Of a stretch of 7,444 nt of DNA, positions 1-4,547 are shown in pieces. The notes beneath the pieces were generated by a model that was given only the letters and a program-made list of their open reading frames with translations, was not told the origin of the DNA and made no database searches. The stretch is from positions 1 to 7,444 of the forward strand of contig CAZCMN010000039.1 in assembly GCA_964500015.1 (NCBI GenBank), written 5' to 3'. Made by a program: the position numbers and the translations under genes. Source of the stretch: JAPLYB01 sp964500015 (lineage in GTDB: Archaea > Nanobdellota > Nanobdellia > Pacearchaeales > UBA284). How positions within the stretch are numbered: the first letter of the stretch is position 1; every line of letters begins with the position of its first letter.

Positions 1-644
1 ATTGTTTCAACAATACCCTTAATCATTGTCGAGATTAACTCATTTGCTACTGCAAATGCCTGTTCAACAGGCAAGTTACCTGCAATATCAACTAGTCTGT
101 TATTGTCTATGACAATAACTGTATCAGAAATTTCTCTTAATTGCTGTAAGCCGAACTCAGCTTTGTCTATTCTAGCTCTTTCTGTATGGAAAGGCATTGT
201 AACTACACCAATTGTTATAGCTCCAATTTCTTTTGCTAATTGGGCAACAACTGGGGCAGCTCCTGTTCCCGTTCCACCACCCATACCTGCGATGATGAAA
301 ACCATATCAGCGCTAGAGACTGCTTTCTTTAGCTCGACCATTGCTTCTTTTGCAGCTTCACGTCCTTTTTCAGGGTAACCACCACAACCTAATCCTCGAG
401 TTAATTCTTTTCCAATAAGAACTTTCTCATCAGCTTTTGAAACACTCAAGTGTAGAGCGTCTGTGTTTGTTGCATAGACTGTTGCTCCTGTTATTCCTTT
501 GTTGAATAACCAAGTCGTTGCGTTACAACCAGCTCCACCACAACCAACAACTTTGATTGTTGCTTTGCCAGCTTTAAGTTCGTCAAAGTTGATTCCGTAT
601 TTTCCAGCACCTTCAATTGCTTCTTTTGCGAAGTCAAGTACCAT
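1..644 (-). CDS. ftsZ: Cell division protein FtsZ, N-terminal part (cut by the window edge)
   Basis: FtsZ is the tubulin-like GTPase that polymerises into the cytokinetic ring at midcell. The visible 214 residues are the N-terminal GTP-binding half. The nucleotide-binding loop VVGCGGAGCN is at 32-41, a GLGCGGYPEKG segment at 84-94 and the tubulin/FtsZ signature GGGTGTG at 122-128. PFHTERARID (151-160) and NNRL (181-184) fit the later guanine-contact loops. The catalytic T7 loop and the C-terminal domain lie beyond base 1. The ATG at 644-642 is chosen because a perfect AGGAGG sits ten bases upstream. The gene points away from the toxin-antitoxin operon, with its own promoter in the gap. The sequence resembles archaeal FtsZ1-type proteins. 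Identity is near certain; the exact paralogue (FtsZ1 or FtsZ2) is less so. Confidence 0.97.
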   Translation of the reverse strand, partial: MVLDFAKEAIEGAGKYGINFDELKAGKATIKVVGCGGAGCNATTWLFNKGITGATVYATNTDALHLSVSKADEKVLIGKELTRGLGCGGYPEKGREAAKEAMVELKKAVSSADMVFIIAGMGGGTGTGAAPVVAQLAKEIGAITIGVVTMPFHTERARIDKAEFGLQQLREISDTVIVIDNNRLVDIAGNLPVEQAFAVANELISTMIKGIVET

Positions 645-654
645 TTTTTTTAAA

Positions 655-660
655 CCTCCT
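655..660 (-). promoter_or_regulatory. Strong Shine-Dalgarno site of ftsZ
   Basis: On the minus strand AGGAGG lies ten bases before the ATG and fixes the ftsZ start. It is the strongest Shine-Dalgarno match in the window. Several neighbouring genes instead look leaderless. Confidence 0.85.
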
Positions 661-690
661 TGTATTTTAATTGAGGTCCCCTATAACTCT

Positions 691-717
691 TCCTTTATAG
701 AAAAGTTTAAATATAAG
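691..717 (-). promoter_or_regulatory. Candidate TATA boxes of ftsZ
   Basis: Two archaeal TATA-like boxes read on the minus strand: TTATATTT (716-709) and TATAAAGG (698-691). With the usual spacing of about 26 bases they would start transcripts near 686 or 669. Either gives a short leader of 25-42 bases that includes the AGGAGG. I cannot tell which is used. Confidence 0.5.
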
Positions 718-747
718 GATACCTATTTTTATGTAAGAATTTATTCA

Positions 748-787
748 AAAAAAATTGTTCAGCTTGAAAAAGCTGAATAATTTTTTT
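748..787. terminator. Symmetric terminator-like hairpin with GAAA loop
   Basis: An 8-bp perfect stem (758-765 with 770-777, TTCAGCTT/AAGCTGAA) is closed by a GAAA loop on the plus strand. A G-T pair and an A-tract/T-tract extend it to about 18 bp (748-787). It ends in a T run on both strands and could act in either direction. No recognised gene is transcribed into it: ftsZ and the toxin-antitoxin operon both point away. It may insulate the two promoters or end a small minus-strand RNA. Confidence 0.55.
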
Positions 788-831
788 ATTAATTTAGTAT
801 TTCTTATTGAAACTGCTTTAAATATTTATCT

Positions 832-887
832 AAGAAACCCCACTATATATTCTAATATATATTTTACAGTATATAGTTGGTTTTTCT
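832..887. repeat. Imperfect inverted repeat upstream of the toxin-antitoxin promoter
   Basis: The arms at 832-849 and 870-887 share a perfect ACTATATA/TATATAGT core. This is extended, past an internal loop and a two-base bulge, by CC/GG and AGAAA/TTTCT pairs, about 15 bp in all around a 20-base AT-rich loop. It lies between the orphan hairpin and the promoter box at 916. It may be a protein-binding site or the 5' hairpin of a minus-strand RNA. Confidence 0.45.
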
Positions 888-907
888 CTAGAAAGACTGA
901 TACTAAA

Positions 908-923
908 ACGAAACCTTTATATA
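908..923 (+). promoter_or_regulatory. BRE plus TATA box of the toxin-antitoxin operon
   Basis: A purine-rich BRE-like ACGAAACC directly precedes TTTATATA (916-923), a textbook archaeal promoter. A start about 26 bases downstream falls near 946, leaving a leader of roughly 38 bases before the antitoxin ATG. Confidence 0.7.
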
Positions 924-936
924 CTTGAAGTATATT

Positions 937-959
937 GCATATATACCAGGCATATATGC
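937..959. promoter_or_regulatory. Likely autoregulatory operator of the toxin-antitoxin operon
   Basis: A perfect inverted repeat, GCATATAT (937-944) and ATATATGC (952-959), has 8-bp arms and a 7-bp spacer. Its right part is itself a 10-bp palindrome (950-959). It is centred on the predicted transcription start, where a bound antitoxin or toxin-antitoxin complex would block RNA polymerase. That use is inferred from how type II systems normally autoregulate. Confidence 0.55.
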
Positions 960-983
960 GTATGTGGGGGACAAAACATAAAA

Positions 984-1220
984 ATGGTACAAGCAATGAT
1001 TGAAATTCCTGAAGAAGCAAATCAGATTCTTAATATTGTAAAGGCTAGATATAATCTAAAGACAAAAAGCGAGGCAATTGCAAAAATTGTTATCGAATGT
1101 GGTGGCGAGATTCTTGAACCTGCGCTTAGACCAGAGTATCTGGAAAAACTTAAAAAAATAAGAAAAGGGAAGTATATCAAACATAACTCTATTGAGGAAT
1201 TAAGAAAAGCAACTAGTTAA
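984..1220 (+). CDS. Antitoxin, DUF2683-like, of a type II toxin-antitoxin pair
   Basis: This 78-residue protein has the look of the archaeal DUF2683 family found beside RelE-like toxins. Its N-terminus (VQAMIEIPEEANQILNIV, 2-19) reads as a short beta strand followed by helices, as in ribbon-helix-helix DNA binders. The helix KTKSEAIAKIVIE (26-38) would complete that fold. The C-terminal part, EILEPALRPEYLEKLKKI (42-59), is charged and probably wraps the toxin. The ATG at 984 is used here; a second ATG at 996 is possible. The only upstream purine run is GGGGGA (965-970), a weak ribosome site. The toxin gene starts ten bases after the stop, so the two genes form an operon. Autorepression through the inverted repeat at 937-959 is likely. 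Confidence 0.8.
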   Translation: MVQAMIEIPEEANQILNIVKARYNLKTKSEAIAKIVIECGGEILEPALRPEYLEKLKKIRKGKYIKHNSIEELRKATS

Positions 1221-1230
1221 AAGAGGTAAA

Positions 1231-1497
1231 ATGCATAATTGGATAATTAGTGAACATCTTCAAGAGATAATGAAGAAGGTGTCTAGAAAAAACAAACCTC
1301 TTTATGAACAAATTCTGAAAAAAATTGATGAAGTGATAAAAAGTTACGATGTTGAACATTATAAAAATCTTAGATATGACATGAAAGATTCCCAAAGAGT
1401 TCACATTGGTCATTTTGTTCTTGTCTTTCAGTATGATAAATTAACCAATACTGTAAATTTTGATGATTTTGACCATCACGATAAGATCTATCTGTAA
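1231..1497 (+). CDS. RelE/ParE-family toxin
   Basis: This 88-residue protein matches the compact RelE fold common in archaeal toxin-antitoxin pairs. Two N-terminal helices rich in K and E (about 5-38) are followed by the strand region HYKNLRYD (43-50), QRVHIGHFVLVFQYD (55-69) and FDDFDHHDKIY (77-87). RelE toxins cut mRNA on the ribosome using scattered basic and aromatic residues. Candidates here are R48, R56, the two HH residues (82-83) and Y87. The exact catalytic set cannot be assigned without an alignment. The start ATG follows a GAGGT only three bases away, a cramped spacing that may keep toxin output below that of the antitoxin. Full length and without disruption, so probably active. 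Confidence 0.83.
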   Translation: MHNWIISEHLQEIMKKVSRKNKPLYEQILKKIDEVIKSYDVEHYKNLRYDMKDSQRVHIGHFVLVFQYDKLTNTVNFDDFDHHDKIYL

Positions 1498-1510
1498 ACA
1501 CAACACAACT

Positions 1511-1518
1511 TTTTTATA
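1511..1518 (+). promoter_or_regulatory. TATA box of gatD, placed for a leaderless transcript
   Basis: TTTTTATA is centred about 25 bases before the gatD ATG, and no Shine-Dalgarno sequence lies between. Transcription would therefore begin at or next to the start codon. It also implies that gatD has its own promoter and is not simply the third gene of the toxin-antitoxin operon. Confidence 0.55.
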
Positions 1519-1539
1519 CATTAAATTACTATTTTTTCT

Positions 1540-2802
1540 ATGAAATTAGATATAGAACCTGGTTCAAAAGTAAAGATCAAGAAAAAAGAAGAAGAATTTG
1601 AAGGAATTTTAATTGAAAGCCATGATCCTTCTATTGTTCTTATCAAATTAAAAACAGGATATAATCTCGGATTTCAAAAAAATGAAGTTGAAATCAAGGT
1701 TTTAGAAAAACATAAAGAGAAAAAAGAAAAAGAAGAGGAAATAGAACAAGATAAAAAACTTCAAAGTATAGCAATAATTGTAACTGGAGGAACAATAGCC
1801 AGCAAGGTTGATTATGAAACGGGCGCGGTAAGTCCAAATCCAGAAATTTCTTCATTATTGAGAAATATTCCAGGATTAGATAAAATATCCAGAATAAATC
1901 AGATTGAAGTTCCTTTTTTAAAATTAAGCGAAGATATTAATTCAGATGACTGGAAAAAATTAGCTAAAAAAGTTGCTGAACTTATTAATAAAAAAGAAAT
2001 TAAAGGAGTTGTTATCTTACATGGAACAGATACAATGCATTATACTTCTTCTGCATTATCATTCATGTTAAAAGATTTGGGAAAACCAGTTGTTTTAACT
2101 TACAGCCAGAGATCTATAGACCGAGGTTCTTCAGATGCTAATTTGAATTTAAAATGTGCTTTTCATGCTGCTTTATCTAATATTGGAGAGGTTATTATTG
2201 TTGGGCATGCTTCAACAGAAGATAATTATTGTTTTGCTTTTCGAGGTGTTAATGCAAGGAAAATGCATTCTTCAAGAAGAGATGCATTCAAGGCGATTAA
2301 TTCAGAACCTTTAGCTAAAATCTATGAAGATGGGACAATAGAAAAAATTTCAGAACATAATAAAAGAGATGAAAATAAAAAATGCAAAACAGAAACAGAT
2401 TATGAAGAAAAAATAGCTTTAATAAAATTTTATCCTGGAGCAAATCCTGAAATTTTAGATTATTATATTAAAAAAGGCTATAAAGGAATTATTTTAGAAG
2501 GAACTGGTTTTGGACATACTTGTGTTGAAGGAAAATTATCCTGGCTTCCTGAAATTAAAATAGCAACAAGTAAAGCCCTAGTTGTAATGACAACACAATG
2601 TATTTTTGGAGAAGTTAATCCAAAAGTATACAGCAATGGAAGAATTTTAGAAAAAGCAGGCGTTTTATATTTAAATTTAACAGGAGAAACTGCTTTAGTT
2701 AAATTAGGCTGTGTTCTAGGAAAGGAAAAAAATCTTGAATTAGCTAAAATTTTAATGAAAAAAAACATTGTCCATGAATTTAATGAGCGAAGGATAGAAT
2801 AA
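1540..2802 (+). CDS. gatD: Glutamyl-tRNA(Gln) amidotransferase subunit D
   Basis: GatD is the asparaginase-like subunit of the archaeal GatDE complex. It releases ammonia from glutamine, and GatE uses the ammonia to turn Glu-tRNA(Gln) into Gln-tRNA(Gln). The 420-residue length is normal. An N-terminal SH3-like beta domain (1-55) is joined by a K/E-rich linker (56-73) to the amidohydrolase. The first catalytic motif TGGTIA is at 82-87 (T85), HGTD at 161-164 (T163, D164), and the lysine sits in RKMHSSRRDAF (K241). Their spacing agrees with the T101/T177/D178/K254 set known from Methanothermobacter GatD. EGTGFGH (320-326) is a further family motif. The partner gatE is not in this window. The start is supported by the leaderless promoter 25 bases upstream. 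Confidence 0.96.
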   Translation: MKLDIEPGSKVKIKKKEEEFEGILIESHDPSIVLIKLKTGYNLGFQKNEVEIKVLEKHKEKKEKEEEIEQDKKLQSIAIIVTGGTIASKVDYETGAVSPNPEISSLLRNIPGLDKISRINQIEVPFLKLSEDINSDDWKKLAKKVAELINKKEIKGVVILHGTDTMHYTSSALSFMLKDLGKPVVLTYSQRSIDRGSSDANLNLKCAFHAALSNIGEVIIVGHASTEDNYCFAFRGVNARKMHSSRRDAFKAINSEPLAKIYEDGTIEKISEHNKRDENKKCKTETDYEEKIALIKFYPGANPEILDYYIKKGYKGIILEGTGFGHTCVEGKLSWLPEIKIATSKALVVMTTQCIFGEVNPKVYSNGRILEKAGVLYLNLTGETALVKLGCVLGKEKNLELAKILMKKNIVHEFNERRIE

Positions 2803-2832
2803 GGAGTAAGTTTATAATTAAATTTGTTCACA

Positions 2833-2859
2833 TTTTTGTTTCATAAATTTAAAAACAAA
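2833..2859 (+). terminator. Possible gatD terminator
   Basis: Thirty bases after the gatD stop, the T-rich arm TTTTTGTTT (2833-2841) is perfectly complementary to AAAAACAAA (2851-2859) across a nine-base loop. The T-rich arm alone could serve as an archaeal oligo-T terminator. No T run follows the hairpin, so this is a weak call. Confidence 0.3.
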
Positions 2860-2883
2860 CTGAAAAAATTAAATATATTTTAC

Positions 2884-3002
2884 ATCATAAAAAACTCATA
2901 CCAATCCACCTTAAAACGCTAGAAAATGTTTCATTTTCTGCGTCCCAAAAATCAGCTGATTTTTTAGGAGGTGGAGTTTGCAAGGGCATGAGTTTTTGTG
3001 AT
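2884..3002 (+). repeat. Branched hairpin element 1 (nested stems enclosing two hairpins)
   Basis: The outer arms 2884-2899 and 2988-3002 (core AAAAACTCAT/ATGAGTTTTT) pair over about 15 bp, with one extra A and one G-T. Inside, TCCACCT (2905-2911) pairs with AGGTGGA (2969-2975). That stem encloses two hairpins. The first is CGC, unpaired T, AGAAAATG, loop TTT and the complement (2917-2942). The second is the palindrome AAAAATCAGCTGATTTTT (2947-2964). GAGTTT (2974-2979) could alternatively pair with AAACTC (2892-2897), so two folds compete. The layout is repeated in element 2. Function unknown; it lies between gatD and the CYTH gene with no room for a coding region. Confidence 0.7.
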
Positions 3003-3060
3003 GCTCGAAAATTCAAAAGAATTTTCGGACACAGGAAATTCAGAAGAATTTCCTTGTGCC
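3003..3060 (+). repeat. Tandem hairpin pair between elements 1 and 2
   Basis: Two hairpins follow one another directly. CGAAAATTC (3006-3014) pairs with GAATTTTCG (3019-3027) around AAAA. GGAAATTC (3034-3041) pairs with GAATTTCC (3046-3053) around AGAA. The second extends outward through GGACACA and TTGTGCC with single-base bulges. Both use the same purine-A-tract stem style as the flanking elements. Confidence 0.65.
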
Positions 3061-3156
3061 AAAAAATAAACTCTCACACACTAAAGCACTAGAAAAACAG
3101 AGGTTTTTCTGTGTCCCGAAAACAGGATGTTTTCGCGATGTGGAGTTATCTTTTTT
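3061..3156 (+). repeat. Branched hairpin element 2
   Basis: Closing arms AACTC-T-CAC (3069-3077) and GTGGAGTT (3140-3147) pair and are flanked by A6 (3061-3066) and T6 (3151-3156), which extend the stem. They enclose two hairpins. CAC, unpaired T and AGAAAAAC pair with GTTTTTCTGTG around AGAG (3087-3113). CGAAAAC pairs with GTTTTCG around AGGAT (3117-3135). The GTCCC linker between the hairpins and the trailing GTGGAGTT also occur in element 1, so the two are homologous. The last arm ends 15 bases before the CYTH start codon. The element therefore overlaps that gene's promoter or leader. Confidence 0.7.
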
Positions 3157-3170
3157 GAGCATATTAAAAC

Positions 3171-3722
3171 ATGATAGAAGTTGAAGTTAAAGCACAATTA
3201 GAAAGTTTTGATATTGTAAGAGAAAATTTTTCTAAGCGAGGTGTTTGGCTTGAGGGAAAAGAAAATCAGGTAGATATTATATTTGGTCAGGATAGGTTTC
3301 TAGATTCTGAACATAAACTAAAAGAAGGAAGCATTATGGCCAGAATCAGGCAAAAAGGACAGAAAGTTGTTGTTTGTTTTAAAGAGATAAATAGGGGAAA
3401 AGGAGAATTTGAAGCTGAATTTGAAGCTCCTGATTTAGAAACAGCTAAAAGATTTCTTGAAAAATTAGAATTTAAAGAAGCTTTTAAAATTGAAAAATTA
3501 AGAGAAAATCATAAATACAAAAATTTTAAAATATGTTTAGACGAAGTTAAGGATTTGGGAAAATTTATTGAAATCGAAAGAATAGTCAATAAACCTGAAG
3601 AAAAAGAAAAAGCAATGAATGAATGTAAAGATTTGTTGAATTTTTTATGTCCTAATGCTAAACCAGAGAATAAAAAATATGGGGATTTGATGCAAGATTT
3701 GATTAATGCTAAAAAATCATAA
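3171..3722 (+). CDS. CYTH-domain protein, class IV adenylate cyclase (CyaB)-like
   Basis: The 183-residue protein is a single CYTH domain, a beta tunnel that binds triphosphate groups with divalent metal. The family signature ExExK is at E3-E5-K7. Basic and acidic tunnel residues follow: ARIR (57-60), FK (70-71), EAEFE (81-85) and LRENHKY (110-116). LDEVKDLGKFIEIE (123-136) is the family's closing acidic strand pair, and KKYGDLM (168-174) is the usual C-terminal helix. Relatives include class IV adenylate cyclases, thiamine-triphosphatases and inorganic triphosphatases. The pattern is closest to archaeal CyaB-like proteins, but the substrate cannot be set from sequence. No ribosome site precedes the ATG. 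The leader region is occupied by hairpin element 2, and a start inside it or a leaderless start are both possible. Confidence 0.85.
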   Translation: MIEVEVKAQLESFDIVRENFSKRGVWLEGKENQVDIIFGQDRFLDSEHKLKEGSIMARIRQKGQKVVVCFKEINRGKGEFEAEFEAPDLETAKRFLEKLEFKEAFKIEKLRENHKYKNFKICLDEVKDLGKFIEIERIVNKPEEKEKAMNECKDLLNFLCPNAKPENKKYGDLMQDLINAKKS

Positions 3723-3729
3723 GATTCTT

Positions 3730-3810
3730 GGCATGCCGAAATGCTAGAAAATTGAAATTTTCTGCACGCCGGAAATTGCTCATTTCCGAGCGAACTCCTA
3801 TTTTTCTAGC
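3730..3810 (+). repeat. Branched hairpin element 3, between convergent genes
   Basis: TGC, unpaired T and AGAAAATT (3742-3753) pair with AATTTTCT and GCA (3756-3766), the same bulged design as elements 1 and 2. After a CGC linker, CGGAAAT (3770-3776) pairs with ATTTCCG (3782-3788) around TGCTC. A GGCATGCC palindrome (3730-3737) precedes it. The trailing part carries AACTCC (3794-3798 region) where elements 1 and 2 carry GGAGTT, its complement. A T-rich tail and TTTTTCTAGC (3801-3810) close the block. It could serve as a two-way terminator for the CYTH and superoxide reductase genes. Confidence 0.65.
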
Positions 3811-3830
3811 ATAAAAGAAATTCCAGTTAG

Positions 3831-4190
3831 TTACTTGGATTTCCACAATCCATGCAAGTTGCAATATGCTTTAGCTTCCTTGACTTCAAAACAAAATTCT
3901 GCTTCTGGTTTCATTCCTGACTTTAGGAAAACAAAATCTTCATGAATTCCATCAGAAGCCCAAACCCATTCAATAAAATGAGATTCTTCCATTGGATGTT
4001 TTATGCTTCCAATCTTGACTTTATTTTTCTCTATAACAGGAACATGTTTTTCTAGGCTAGCATCAACTGAATTTTCTTTCAATAATTCCATTGGCTGGCC
4101 GCAGCAAACTAAATCTCCTTTTCCTGGATGAACAACTACAACAATGTTTCCGCATATATTGCATCTGTAAACCTTTTTTAGTTCTGCCAT
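3831..4190 (-). CDS. Desulfoferrodoxin (two-iron superoxide reductase)
   Basis: Superoxide reductase reduces superoxide to hydrogen peroxide in the cytoplasm, an anaerobe's way to detoxify oxygen without making new O2. The 119 residues hold both domains. The N-terminal rubredoxin-like centre has ligands C10, C13, C29 and C30 (CNIC and CC). The C-terminal centre II has EKHVPV (47-52, with E47, K48 and ligand H49), H65, H71, and CNLH (110-113, with C110 and H113). All expected iron ligands are present, so this looks like an active full-length enzyme. The ATG at 4190-4188 has no Shine-Dalgarno and fits a leaderless transcript. Its electron donor (rubredoxin or similar) is not in the window. It converges on the CYTH gene, separated by hairpin element 3. 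Confidence 0.95.
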   Translation of the reverse strand: MAELKKVYRCNICGNIVVVVHPGKGDLVCCGQPMELLKENSVDASLEKHVPVIEKNKVKIGSIKHPMEESHFIEWVWASDGIHEDFVFLKSGMKPEAEFCFEVKEAKAYCNLHGLWKSK

Positions 4191-4210
4191 ATTTTAGATA
4201 ATCTTGAACA

Positions 4211-4242
4211 TATTTAAACCTCTATCAAAAGTTTTATAAACC
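4211..4242 (-). promoter_or_regulatory. TATA boxes of the superoxide reductase gene
   Basis: On the minus strand GGTTTAAATA (4220-4211) is centred about 25 bases before the ATG and would give a leaderless transcript. A second box, TTTATAAA (4240-4233), would give a leader of about 20 bases. The first is preferred because no ribosome site is present. Confidence 0.5.
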
Positions 4243-4299
4243 ATTTTTGAGTTGATAATTATTAACTAAGAAAGAAATTATTAATTAATTTCACTATCA

Positions 4300-4424
4300 T
4301 GCCTTTTGAGGGCACATCAAAATGTTAAAAAATGTGAAAACATTTTTGGCACACTAAAAAAGCTTGCTTTTTTGTGTGCAGAAAACGGAAGTTTTCTAGC
4401 ATGTCGAAAATGCGAAGCATTTTC
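4300..4424. repeat. Hairpin chain element 4, between divergent genes
   Basis: Four or five hairpins follow each other. TGCC/GGCA (4300-4314) is small. TGTTAAAAAATG pairs with CATTTTTGGCA (4323-4351). GCACAC, unpaired T and AAAAAAGC pair with GCTTTTTT and GTGTGC (4349-4379), 14 bp and the longest in the window. GCAGAAAAC pairs with GTTTTCTAGC (4378-4400), which on the minus strand is the same CTAG-bulge hairpin as in elements 1-3. GAAAATGC pairs with GCATTTTC around GAA (4406-4424). The third and fourth hairpins compete for GTGTGC. The element sits in the superoxide reductase-dnaG gap, clear of the promoter of the former. Confidence 0.65.
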
Positions 4425-4440
4425 AAACACTCACGAATTA

Positions 4441-4470
4441 TAATAGCTTATACTTATTTTTTCGCTATTA
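4441..4470. repeat. Short inverted repeat upstream of dnaG
   Basis: TAATAGC (4441-4447) and GCTATTA (4464-4470) are perfect complements with a 16-base spacer. The spacer contains CTTATACTTA, a possible dnaG TATA box. This could be a regulator site or a chance match in AT-rich DNA. Confidence 0.3.
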
Positions 4471-4535
4471 CATGAGCAAAGTATGAAGAATATTTCTTTT
4501 TAGTTACATTAGAAAATAATTTAAATTAAATAAAC

Positions 4536-4542
4536 AAGGAGA
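4536..4542 (+). promoter_or_regulatory. Shine-Dalgarno site of dnaG
   Basis: AAGGAGA lies five bases before the ATG at 4548 and supports that start. Unlike gatD and the superoxide reductase gene, dnaG therefore seems to have a leader. Confidence 0.75.
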
Positions 4543-4547
4543 CACAA

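Noticed and set aside
103..780. Plus-strand open frames overlapping ftsZ and its upstream gap
   Set aside because: They are antisense to clearly conserved FtsZ motifs, or run through the terminator-like hairpin, and their products resemble no family.
826..1020. Minus-strand 64-residue open frame across the toxin-antitoxin promoter
   Set aside because: It covers the BRE/TATA box, operator and antitoxin start, and reads as low-information hydrophobic sequence.
2478..2831. Minus-strand open frame over the gatD 3' end
   Set aside because: It is antisense to conserved GatD sequence; long reverse frames are common opposite AT-rich genes.
2884..3156. CRISPR array
   Set aside because: The hairpins are not identical repeats with unique spacers of even length; stems vary and spacing is irregular, and no cas gene is present.
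2884..4424. Insertion sequence or MITE with terminal repeats
   Set aside because: I found no pair of matching termini with target-site duplications and no transposase; a REP-like origin remains possible.
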